A stretch of 33,591 nt of DNA. It comes from Betaproteobacteria bacterium. GTDB taxonomy: Bacteria; Pseudomonadota; Gammaproteobacteria; Burkholderiales; SG8-39. The notes beneath the pieces are model-generated. The model ran no database searches and was not told the origin of the DNA. It worked only from the letters and a program-made list of their open reading frames with translations. Location of the stretch: NCBI GenBank assembly GCA_022340285.1, contig JAJDOG010000076.1, positions 1 to 33,591 on the forward strand. Direction: 5' to 3'. The position numbers were made by a program, and so were the translations under genes. Below are positions 14,835 to 21,986 of this stretch, piece after piece (position 1 is the first letter of the stretch; the number at the start of each line of letters is the position of its first letter).

Positions 14835-15194
14835 CTACCTCGCTGCCTCGACCAGTTTCTGCCTGAAGGCCTCGACGCTCATGCCGGTCTGCAATGCGCC
14901 GAGATCCTGGACGTTGAGGTTGAAGATCCCGGCGAACTTCGCCAGGTAGTAGACGTTGCCGCCTTCGGCGATCAGGCCGAGCACGTCGCGCGCCGCGATC
15001 GCCTTGCGCTGCACCTCGCTCAGACCGAATTTCCGGCAGTACGCTTCCTCGTCGGCGAGGAACGCGGCGCGATTCTCGGCGGAGTTGAACGAGTAGCACA
15101 TCTTGTTGAGCGCATAGCCCTTCTGCGCCTGCACGCCGTCGAAGATCGTCGTGCCGGGAATATTGCGATGCGCGTAGCGCGGGCGCGAAGCCAT
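14835..15194 (-). CDS. ligA: Class III extradiol dioxygenase, LigA-type alpha subunit
   Basis: 119 residues, the usual length of LigA small subunits. Family hallmarks are NKMCYSFNSAENRAAFLADE, the YCRKFGLSEVQRKAI segment and the LAEGGNVYYLAKFAGI-like helix before the C-terminus. The alpha subunit covers the active site of the LigB subunit and is required for activity in the known enzyme. The ATG has GGAGGACA upstream at good spacing. It lies 96 bases after the TPR protein gene on the same strand and 3 bases before ligB. The gene order alpha-beta matches the classic pair. Confidence 0.92.
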   Translation of the reverse strand: MASRPRYAHRNIPGTTIFDGVQAQKGYALNKMCYSFNSAENRAAFLADEEAYCRKFGLSEVQRKAIAARDVLGLIAEGGNVYYLAKFAGIFNLNVQDLGALQTGMSVEAFRQKLVEAAR

Positions 15195-15290
15195 CGGGTG
15201 TCCTCCGGTTCGGAAGTCCCAATTTTGCGTGCGCCACCCAATCCTAGATTTGATCTATCGCAAATGCTCGCCGTCGTGGGATGACGTCGG

Positions 15291-16622
15291 TCAGGCCGCC
15301 TGCGCCAGGCCCATACTGCGCTGGATGAACAGCCGCGCGAGCGGACTTTGCGGGCGCACCGCCGCACGCTCGGCGGCGAGCGCTGCTGCGAGCGCAACGT
15401 TGCCTGCGCGGAAGCTCGCCTCGATCAGCATCAGATCGAAGAGATCGCGCTGCGCGTGGCTGCCGCCGAAGCGATGCGCGATGTTGCGAATCGAGCGCAA
15501 CCGCCGCACCGCCTCCGCGTAGTCGCCTGCGCCGAACGCCTGGATTGCGAGCGTAGCGTCGTTCCCGACGTCGCGGGCAAAGACCGCATTGTCGCCGCTG
15601 CTCTTCATCGCGACACGCTGCGCCTCGAGCAGCCCCTGCAGCGACTGTGGGCGCCGGCTGCCGACGAAGGCCATCGCCGCATGGAAGTCGTTGAACGCAT
15701 AGTTCCCGGCGTCGATGTGCGGGGTCCAGTTGTCGGCCAGCGCCTCCCAGCGGTCGCCGAGCTCGATGCCGCGCAGGTGCAGGCGCCACAGCAGCGCGGC
15801 CGCATCGATCATGTCGAGGACCACGGTCGAGCGCTGGCCGTAGATTGGCCCGTCGAACAGCCGCAGCACTTCGTCGACCTGATCGAGCTCGAGGTGGTAG
15901 AGCGAGAGATGCCACCAGTTGTGGACCGCGAGAAAGTTGTCCTGCGACCACCCGTCGACGTTGCCGCGCATCCATGCGATGCCGTCGCGTGGACGGTTGG
16001 TCATTTCCAGAACGTGGGCGACGGCGTGCTGACCCCAGCCGTCGCGCTGTTCCAGCTCGACGCTCAGGCGTCCCTGCTTCTCCGCCTGCGTGTAGTCGCC
16101 AGTCTCTTCCAGGCCGAACGCGTGCATCCCGATCACGGCGTGATAGCCGGGCAGGCTCTTGCTCCAGTGCGGCAACGCGCGCGCGATCCGATCGCGCAGC
16201 ATGCGCGAGTCGCCAGTATAGAAGTCGACCAGGTGGCCGGCCTGCAGCGCAAGCGCGTCGCGCGGGTACTCGGCGCTGAGATCTTCCAGGATGCGAGCGG
16301 CATCGCGCCAGCGCCCGTCGGTGATCCGGCGCGCCGCTTCGAGGTGATACTTCTCGCGCTCGTTGGCCGGGAGCCCGACTGCCGCGTCCAAGGACGCGCG
16401 GGCAACGGGTAGCCCCGCCGGCTCGGTGCCGAGGAGATGCAGATAGGCTCTCAGCGCGTGCGCCATCACCATCGTCGGGCTGGCAGCGAGTGCGCGGTCG
16501 ACAGTCGCGACCGGGTCGTTGATGTAGCAGCGGAGTTCGTGCTGGGCCTGCTCGAAGGCGGCCACGCTTTCGGGGGTCGCGCCGGATACCAAATAGCCAG
16601 CGGCGTCGTTCGTTTCGATCAT
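15291..16622 (-). CDS. TTC38-like tetratricopeptide repeat protein
   Basis: 443 residues without signal peptide or membrane span, so cytoplasmic. Helical TPR-type repeats run throughout (for example EQAQHELRCYINDPVATVDR, VMAHALRAYLHLLGT, YPRDALALQAGHLVDFYTGD). Conserved-looking segments such as GYHAVIGMHAFGLEETGDY and WGQHAVAHVLEM, then NWWHLSLYHLEL, are what I associate with the TTC38 family, whose function is unknown in bacteria and animals. Start is ATG 16622. It lies upstream of ligAB in the same direction, which could mean a role in the same pathway, but the 96-base gap and 160-base upstream gap allow separate promoters. Confidence 0.85.
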   Translation of the reverse strand: MIETNDAAGYLVSGATPESVAAFEQAQHELRCYINDPVATVDRALAASPTMVMAHALRAYLHLLGTEPAGLPVARASLDAAVGLPANEREKYHLEAARRITDGRWRDAARILEDLSAEYPRDALALQAGHLVDFYTGDSRMLRDRIARALPHWSKSLPGYHAVIGMHAFGLEETGDYTQAEKQGRLSVELEQRDGWGQHAVAHVLEMTNRPRDGIAWMRGNVDGWSQDNFLAVHNWWHLSLYHLELDQVDEVLRLFDGPIYGQRSTVVLDMIDAAALLWRLHLRGIELGDRWEALADNWTPHIDAGNYAFNDFHAAMAFVGSRRPQSLQGLLEAQRVAMKSSGDNAVFARDVGNDATLAIQAFGAGDYAEAVRRLRSIRNIAHRFGGSHAQRDLFDLMLIEASFRAGNVALAAALAAERAAVRPQSPLARLFIQRSMGLAQAA

Positions 16623-16782
16623 GGAGTCGGCCTCGACGGTTCGGTGGAGTGGCGTGAACGATAGGCGACGCCTGTATCCCCTTCATTTCGGCCGCGCGAC
16701 GTTTTGTATCGGTTTTGTTTCAGGGCCGTCGCAGTGGGTCTGCTCACCCGCAATGACGGTGGCTCGAGGAAAGGCGGACGAT

Positions 16783-17679
16783 CTACTGAAACCGCACCGG
16801 GACGAAGTGATCGGTGACGAGAACCGCGAGGGCGAGGACCACGAAGGTCGCCAGAACCCATCCCGCTTCGACCGCAAAGGGTAGCTCGCGCATCTTCATC
16901 CCTTGTCCTTCGTGAGCTTTGCCCTCCTGAGTCGGTTGCCGGTGCATGACCGTTTCCGCGACTGATGTCGACATAGCTGCCTCGCGCTCGGGTGAAAGAT
17001 GGCCCAAGCCAGGCGCCGGCGCGTCTCGTCCCGGGAGCGTCATGCAACCATGCTTCAGGTGGCTCTTCACCAGCCACCAGTTCACCGGGAAGGCGAAAAG
17101 ACCCCCTACGATTGAGGCGATGCTCATGCGAAACCAGAACGTCGGACCCGTCGGATCCTCCGAGCGCGGCCATGCGGACGTCAGGATCACCATCGTCGGA
17201 ATCATCCCGGTCATGACCAGGTTCATCGAGACCGTTTCCGCAAAGAACGTCTTGCGCACCGCCTTCAGGTAGTTGCCACCGAACATGCCGAGCATCATCA
17301 GCGCCTGAAAGATGAAGAGTCCGCAGACGAAACCCGCGAGATATTCGATCGTCGCATCCCAGCCGTTCGTAAGCCCGAGCGCGGGCACGATGGCGGCAGC
17401 GATGACGATGCCCGTGGCGTCGCCTGCCAGACAGTGCATCTCGCTGTTCACGCCCTGCTTCCAGCTCGCGCGCGTATAGGCGTCGTGGGCACCGGGAAAC
17501 GGTCGGCGGCAGGCGAGCAAATACAGGACTAGTCCTACCACGCCCGTATAGACGACGACCAGGATCCATGCGATGCGCTGCACCCAGCTCGTCGGGGTAT
17601 TGGTCGCCGAATCCCAAACCAGGAAGAGGACGCTCGGGATCGCGAGCGCAAACCAGACCAGCATCGCTCCCTCAAGCAT
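16783..17679 (-). CDS. DUF4396 membrane protein
   Basis: 298 residues with several membrane helices (about 5-25, 33-56, 85-110, 115-140, 150-170, 185-205) and one C-terminal helix (about 270-290) after a soluble linker. The DUF4396 signature is seen in SWKQGVNSEMHCLAGDATGI (H82, C83), GLFIFQALMMLGMFGGNYLK and VRKTFFAETVSMNLVMTGMI. The role is unknown; the conserved His/Cys suggests metal or redox chemistry, which is inference. Two ATGs, 17679 and 17664, each have an acceptable ribosome binding site (AGAAGG and GAGGGAG). It starts 36 bases after the receiver-PP2C stop, so it is probably co-transcribed with that regulator. Confidence 0.82.
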   Translation of the reverse strand: MLEGAMLVWFALAIPSVLFLVWDSATNTPTSWVQRIAWILVVVYTGVVGLVLYLLACRRPFPGAHDAYTRASWKQGVNSEMHCLAGDATGIVIAAAIVPALGLTNGWDATIEYLAGFVCGLFIFQALMMLGMFGGNYLKAVRKTFFAETVSMNLVMTGMIPTMVILTSAWPRSEDPTGPTFWFRMSIASIVGGLFAFPVNWWLVKSHLKHGCMTLPGRDAPAPGLGHLSPEREAAMSTSVAETVMHRQPTQEGKAHEGQGMKMRELPFAVEAGWVLATFVVLALAVLVTDHFVPVRFQ

Positions 17680-17715
17680 CGTACCTTCTCGGCTGAGTCG
17701 GCTCAGGGCTGTTCG

Positions 17716-18891
17716 TCAGGAGGGTGCGGCCAGGCGGACTGTGAGCATGGCGATATCGTCGGCCGGGGGCGCTCCGTCCACGAACTGACTGATGCTCTCG
17801 GTAACCGCGGTGACGATTTCCGACGGCTTCCTGCCCGCGAGCCCCGCGAGCGCGGCCTCCAGGCGCTGCTCCGCATATTGCTCCTGGCGTGCATTCGCCG
17901 CATCGGTGACGCCATCCGTATAGGCAAAGAAAGTGTCGCCGGGTCCGAATTCCAGGACCTGCGTCTCGTAGCGTGTGGCGGCCCTTACACCGGCCGGCAA
18001 TCCCTTCGTCGCCGTTGCGCGGGCGAGCTTGCCCTGCTTGGTGAGATGATATGGGTCGTTGTGTCCCGCGTTCGCAAATTTCAGCGTGCGTGTCTGCGGG
18101 TCGATCATACCGAGCAGCAGGGTCACAAACATCGAGGCGTCGTTGTTGCGGCACAGCTCGGCGTTCATCTCGCTTAGGAGACTTCCCGGATCGGTCGGGT
18201 ATCCGGCCGCGGTGCGGTAGGTCGAGGCAATCAGGCGAACGGTACCCAACGTGCGTGCCATGAACAGCGCGGCCGGCACGCCCTTGTCCGAGACGTCGCC
18301 GATGACGAAAACGTATGCACCGTCGTCCATTCGGAAGAAATCGTAGAGATCGCCGCCGAGCTCGCGCGCCGGCTTGAGGAGCCCCGCGAACTCGGCCGGG
18401 TTGTCCGGACCGGGTGGCGCGAAGCGCATGGGAACCATCGACTCCTGAAGCTCGCGAGCGCCCCGGAGCTCCTCCTCCATTCGCTCGAGCTGGGCGGTCG
18501 TCTGGTCGCGGAGCCGCTTCTTTTCCAGGCAGGCGCTGATGCGCGCCTTGAGCAGCACGGGATCGAACGGCTTCGGCAGATAATCCTCGGCGCCGAGCTC
18601 GATGCACCGCACGACGCTATTCATTTCCTGGAGGGCCGAGATCATCACCACCGGCATCTGGTGCAACCTGCCTTCGGCCTTGAGCTGCTCGAGCACCTGG
18701 TAGCCGTCGAGCTTCGGCATCATCACGTCGAGCAGGACTAGATCGAATTTCTCGGCACGCAGGTGTGCGAGCGCTTCGGTGCCGTCACCGGCCTGCGCGA
18801 CGTTCGTATAGCCCTCGAGGTCGAGCAGCATGCCGAGCGTATAACGGTTGTCCTCGACATCGTCCACGATCAAAATGCGTGCGTCGTTCAT
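17716..18891 (-). CDS. Response regulator with PP2C-type (RsbU/SpoIIE) phosphatase output
   Basis: 391 residues from ATG 18891. The receiver (about 4-120) has D10/D11, phospho-acceptor D55 (LVLLDVMMPKLDG) and K107 (LPKP). A short coiled coil leads to a SpoIIE-type Ser/Thr phosphatase domain (about 165-388). Metal-binding aspartates are in place: D181 (GGDLYDFF), D199 (GDVSDKG), D326 (YTDGVTD) and D378/D379 (ADDIAML). Such proteins dephosphorylate a STAS antagonist, here plausibly the STAS protein encoded divergently at 19.5 kb, and so switch its partner kinase. The start is set by the domain boundary; there is no good Shine-Dalgarno. The phosphorylation source could be either hybrid kinase in the window. 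Confidence 0.92.
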   Translation of the reverse strand: MNDARILIVDDVEDNRYTLGMLLDLEGYTNVAQAGDGTEALAHLRAEKFDLVLLDVMMPKLDGYQVLEQLKAEGRLHQMPVVMISALQEMNSVVRCIELGAEDYLPKPFDPVLLKARISACLEKKRLRDQTTAQLERMEEELRGARELQESMVPMRFAPPGPDNPAEFAGLLKPARELGGDLYDFFRMDDGAYVFVIGDVSDKGVPAALFMARTLGTVRLIASTYRTAAGYPTDPGSLLSEMNAELCRNNDASMFVTLLLGMIDPQTRTLKFANAGHNDPYHLTKQGKLARATATKGLPAGVRAATRYETQVLEFGPGDTFFAYTDGVTDAANARQEQYAEQRLEAALAGLAGRKPSEIVTAVTESISQFVDGAPPADDIAMLTVRLAAPS

Positions 18892-18951
18892 CGGAGGAGG
18901 CTCGCGTGCGCGATCGATACCGCTCCCGCAAGAGGGCAATTTACCTGAAAA

Positions 18952-18980
18952 TTGACTTGACCCCAAAAAGCGTCTAAACA
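18952..18980 (+). promoter_or_regulatory. Candidate sigma-70 promoter, upstream copy
   Basis: TTGACT, 17-base spacer, TAAACA. The -35-like element and the following TGACC are repeated 78 bases downstream with the same spacing to a GTCTA element. It lies upstream of the RsbW-like gene and reads toward it. Confidence 0.45.
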
Positions 18981-19029
18981 TTCGCGCCGACGCGTGGTGC
19001 GGGCATGAGGGTCGGCCGGCATTGACCGG

Positions 19030-19058
19030 TTGACTTGACCTGCGCAAGTGTCTAGAGG
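19030..19058 (+). promoter_or_regulatory. Candidate sigma-70 promoter, downstream copy
   Basis: TTGACT, 17-base spacer, TAGAGG. The repeat TTGACTTGACC-N9-GTCTA is exact at the fixed positions compared with the copy at 18952. The -10 is weaker here, so this could instead be a repeated binding site. Transcription from it would start only about 30 bases before the ATG at 19096. Confidence 0.35.
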
Positions 19059-19095
19059 ACAGTCAGCGCTTCGCGGCACGGGTCGGGCCGTCGGT

Positions 19096-19521
19096 ATGGA
19101 ACGGGCGGAGATCAAGATCACCAACAAGCTCGCCGAGCTTGAAAGCGTTCGGGAATGGGTCGAGGAATTCGGCGCCGCCCATCAGCTCTCTCCGCGGGTG
19201 ATGACGAGCCTGTTGGTCTCCTTCGACGAGGTTTTGAACAATCTGATCTCCTATGGCTATTCAGACGAACGCGACCACGACATCCGGCTGCGCCTGGTGC
19301 TCGCCGGTAACGACGTATGGGCGGAGATCGAGGACGACGGCGTGCCATTCGACCCGCTCACGGCGCCGCCGCCGACTCTGAGCGGAGGAATCGGTGAGCG
19401 TCCGGTGGGCGGGCTGGGAATCCATTTCCTCAAGACTTTGAACGACGAAGTGACGTACCGGCGACAGGACAACACGAACCGATTGCGGTTCAGAAAATGC
19501 CTGGTTGACGCACCTTCATGA
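19096..19521 (+). CDS. RsbW-like anti-sigma factor / serine-threonine kinase (HATPase_c_2)
   Basis: 141 residues from ATG 19096; the frame is open from a GTG at 19048 but the extra residues look non-coding and overlap a promoter-like repeat. A single GHKL ATPase domain is seen: N-box with Glu and Asn (FDEVLNNLISYGY), G1-like box (IEDDGVPFDP) and G2-like box (GERPVGGLGIHFLK). This is the family of kinases that phosphorylate a STAS antagonist and sequester a sigma factor or other target. The STAS gene follows 27 bases later, as expected for a cognate pair. No sigma factor gene is in the window, so the controlled target is unknown. Confidence 0.9.
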   Translation: MERAEIKITNKLAELESVREWVEEFGAAHQLSPRVMTSLLVSFDEVLNNLISYGYSDERDHDIRLRLVLAGNDVWAEIEDDGVPFDPLTAPPPTLSGGIGERPVGGLGIHFLKTLNDEVTYRRQDNTNRLRFRKCLVDAPS

Positions 19522-19548
19522 ACCAAGACTGAGGCGGAGGCAGCATCG

Positions 19549-19890
19549 ATGGAAATCCTGATCGGAGAGTCTGAGGGCGTGTCGACGGTGGAGCCGAAAG
19601 GCCGCATCGACAGCGTTACGGCGAGGGAGTTCGGCGATCGGGTCTGCGAGCTGATCCGCTCGGGCGCGAAGCGCGTCGTGATCGATCTTGCCAATATTGC
19701 GTATATCTCGAGCGCCGGGTTTCGCGCGTTGCTGATCGCGGGCAAACTCGCCGAGGAGACGGAAGGCAAGCTCGCGCTGTGCGGGGTCGTCGGAGAGGTG
19801 CAGCGCCTGTTCGACATATCGGCGTTCACAACCGCGTTCCAGATCTACCCGACGCGGGAGGAGTGCATCGCGAAGGTGCGCTCGGCGTAG
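19549..19890 (+). CDS. STAS-domain anti-sigma factor antagonist (RsbV-like)
   Basis: 113 residues, a complete STAS domain (EILIGESEGVSTVEPKGRID at the start, LANIAYISSAGFRALL in the middle, LFDISAFTTAFQIY near the end). S55 in ISSAG aligns with the serine phosphorylated in SpoIIAA/RsbV. GGAGG precedes the ATG. The likely cycle is phosphorylation by the RsbW-like protein encoded just upstream and dephosphorylation by a PP2C protein such as the one at 17.7-18.9 kb. A decayed relative of this gene lies at 21779-21930, downstream of the permease gene. Confidence 0.92.
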   Translation: MEILIGESEGVSTVEPKGRIDSVTAREFGDRVCELIRSGAKRVVIDLANIAYISSAGFRALLIAGKLAEETEGKLALCGVVGEVQRLFDISAFTTAFQIYPTREECIAKVRSA

Positions 19891-19909
19891 CGCGCGCGGC
19901 GAAAGAGCC

Positions 19910-21613
19910 GTGAAGAAGCCTGCCGATCTCGCATTCGGCGTCGACGAGCGTCCGCCATCGTCTGTGCTGTGGCTTGCCGCCCTGCAGCACGTCGGGGTGC
20001 TAGCGCTGGTGATGGTCTTCCCGCTCCTCGTGAGCCGGGCGGCCGGGGCTTCCCCGGCAATCGCCGCGCAGATCCTGAGCGCGGGGATGCTTGCGCTCGG
20101 TGTGGCGACTATTGCGCAGGCGCGCGCATACGGACCGATCGGCAGTGGCTATCTCGCGCCGACCGGCTTTCAGGCGGTGTACCTGGGGCCATCGCTGGTC
20201 GCCGCGCAAGCGGGCGGTCTGCCGCTCGTATTCGGCATGACGATCTTTGCCGGCCTGGTCGAAGCGACTTTGTCGCGCGTCTGGCGGCCGTTGCGTGCGT
20301 ATCTCCCGCCGGAGCTTTCCGGGCTGGTGGTGCTCTTCACCGGGTTGGCGGTAATGGCAATCGGCGTGCGCTACCTGATGGCGGGGAGCGATGGACAGCC
20401 TGTTCCCCTGGTCGGCTGGGCGGTGGCCGGCTCCACTCTCGCGATCATGATCGGCCTCAACTTGTGGACCCGAGGCATGCTGCGGATGTTCTGCGCGCTG
20501 ATCGGGCTGATCGCCGGATACGTCCTTGCCGTGACGCTGGATCTTGGGTCTGCAACGGAGCTCGCGGCGATCGGCCATATGCCGCTCATTGCCCTGCCAC
20601 GGTTCGATCATCTCGCCTGGTCGTTCAACCTCACGATGATCGTGCCGTTCGCGGTCGCGGGCATCGCGGCGGCACTGAATACGAGTGCCAACGTGACGAT
20701 CTATCAGCGGCTGAACGACGCCGAGTGGGTGCGCCCGGACATTCAGTCGATTAGCCGGGGCACGCTTACCGACGGTCTGGCCGCCTCGACGTCGGGAGCG
20801 CTGGGATCGTGCGGCATCTCTACTCTCTCGGCGAGCGTCGGAGTGATCATGGCGACCGGTGTGGCGGCGCGCGTCATCGCGTACGCCATCGGCGCGATCG
20901 TATTTGCGCTCGCTTTCTTGCCTAAATTCACCGCCGTGCTGGTCGCGACGCCGACCCCGGTGGTGGCCGGAGCGCTCATCTTCATCGGGTGCTTCATTCT
21001 CATCGGCGGGATGCAAATCATCACCTCGCGCATGCTCGATGCGCGCAAATCCCTGGTCATTGGGCTTTCGGTGACCGCGGCGTTGGCAGTCATCATGTTT
21101 CCTTCTGTCGCCGTGAGCGCACCGACCTGGCTCCGGCCGCTCCTCGGCTCGGCCCTGGTGACCGGGACGGTGCTCGCATTCGTCTTGAACCTCCTCTTCC
21201 GGCTGGGCGTCCGGCAGAAGGTGGCGCTGTCGCTCGACGGCGCCGGCAACTATCCCCAGGCGATTGAGGACTTCTTCACCCAGCGCGGCAAGGCCTGGGG
21301 CGCCCGACCGGACATCATCCGGCGCGTGATCTTCGGCGTGACCCAGCTCGCCGAGGCAGTGATCGAGAACTGCAGTCCGACGGGTCCGCTCGTCATCGAC
21401 GCCTCGTTCGACGAGTACAACCTCGAGGTGCACGTCAGCTACGAGGGCGATCTGCTCGAGCTGCCCGATGCGCGTCCCACCGAACGCGAAGTCCGCGAGG
21501 AGGACGACGGCGCCCGCCGCCTCGCCGGCTACATGCTCCGTCGCAATGCGGATCGTGCCCAGTCAGTCCGCAGGGACGGTCGGGCGGTGATCCACTTCCA
21601 TTTCGACCACTAG
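19910..21613 (+). CDS. NCS2 (SLC23) nucleobase permease fused to a degenerate RsbW-like domain
   Basis: 567 residues. Residues about 18-432 form an NCS2/uracil-xanthine permease core with 12-14 membrane helices, the N-terminal LAALQHVGVLALVMVFPLLV, a GYLAPTGFQA segment and ATPTPVVAGALIFIG. Residues about 435-567 are cytosolic and resemble the RsbW-like protein encoded 2 genes upstream: GVTQLAEAVIEN at the N-box, VHVSYEGDLLELP at the G1 position, and RRLAGYMLRRNADRAQSV at the G2 helix. The N-box spacing is off (E482 to N487), the G1 Asp is replaced and the G2 glycines are missing, so ATP binding is doubtful. The GTG start at 19910 lies 19 bases after the STAS stop. A transport-coupled sensor acting on the STAS/RsbW pair is inferred. 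Substrate unknown. Confidence 0.85.
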   Translation: MKKPADLAFGVDERPPSSVLWLAALQHVGVLALVMVFPLLVSRAAGASPAIAAQILSAGMLALGVATIAQARAYGPIGSGYLAPTGFQAVYLGPSLVAAQAGGLPLVFGMTIFAGLVEATLSRVWRPLRAYLPPELSGLVVLFTGLAVMAIGVRYLMAGSDGQPVPLVGWAVAGSTLAIMIGLNLWTRGMLRMFCALIGLIAGYVLAVTLDLGSATELAAIGHMPLIALPRFDHLAWSFNLTMIVPFAVAGIAAALNTSANVTIYQRLNDAEWVRPDIQSISRGTLTDGLAASTSGALGSCGISTLSASVGVIMATGVAARVIAYAIGAIVFALAFLPKFTAVLVATPTPVVAGALIFIGCFILIGGMQIITSRMLDARKSLVIGLSVTAALAVIMFPSVAVSAPTWLRPLLGSALVTGTVLAFVLNLLFRLGVRQKVALSLDGAGNYPQAIEDFFTQRGKAWGARPDIIRRVIFGVTQLAEAVIENCSPTGPLVIDASFDEYNLEVHVSYEGDLLELPDARPTEREVREEDDGARRLAGYMLRRNADRAQSVRRDGRAVIHFHFDH

Positions 21614-21778
21614 GCTTGACCGCGCGGTTGCTCTGTCTGACCTCCGGCGGACGAGGTGCTGGGCGTGCGCCGGGGGCAGGTTTTCCTTTCTGCGCGGTTG
21701 TCACGTTACAATCGCGACTCCGTCACGGGCGCGGAACGAGAATGCGTCCGGAGGAGGCCCTAGGAGGGATGGATTCCG
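21614..21778. other. Spacer upstream of the decayed STAS gene
   Basis: No gene seen. A TACAAT hexamer at 21707-21712 could be a -10 element but lacks a good -35. Two purine-rich ribosome-binding-like runs (GGAGGAGG and AGGAGGG) precede the relic start codon at 21779. Confidence 0.3.
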
Positions 21779-21930
21779 ATGGAGATCGTGATCGGGCGGT
21801 CCGCGAGCGTGTCGACGGTCGAGCGGCGCGTCGACGGGAAGGAGCTCGGCCATTGCGTCTGCGAGCCCGCGCACTCCGGCGCGGAAGCCCTTCTACCCCG
21901 CCGACGACGAATGCACCAATAGGATACGGT
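21779..21930 (+). pseudogene. Decayed second STAS gene with internal deletion
   Basis: The ATG at 21779, preceded by AGGAGGG, begins MEIVIGRSASVSTVERRVDG, clearly related to MEILIGESEGVSTVEPKGRI of the STAS gene at 19549. It continues KELGHCVCEPAHSGAEA against REFGDRVCELIRSGAKR. The middle of the domain, including the phospho-serine loop, is gone. Sequence matching the STAS C-terminal end (IYPTREECIAKV) resumes near 21890 as FYPADDECTNRI, in a shifted frame. The 5' frame ends at TAG 21920. The 48-residue product could not fold as a STAS domain. Confidence 0.75.
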
Positions 21931-21986
21931 CACAAACGCCCCGACTCGTGATGACGAGGGCACGCCATGTCTGAGGAGGAGAGCAT

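Noticed and set aside
15244-16686. Minus-strand frame of 480 codons overlapping the TPR gene in another frame
   Set aside because: Arg-rich (RRxxR runs) shadow of the TTC38-like gene, which has coherent helical repeats.
20000-21433. Minus-strand frame of 477 codons
   Set aside because: Antisense to the permease; His/Arg/Asp-rich shadow sequence with no membrane or domain pattern.
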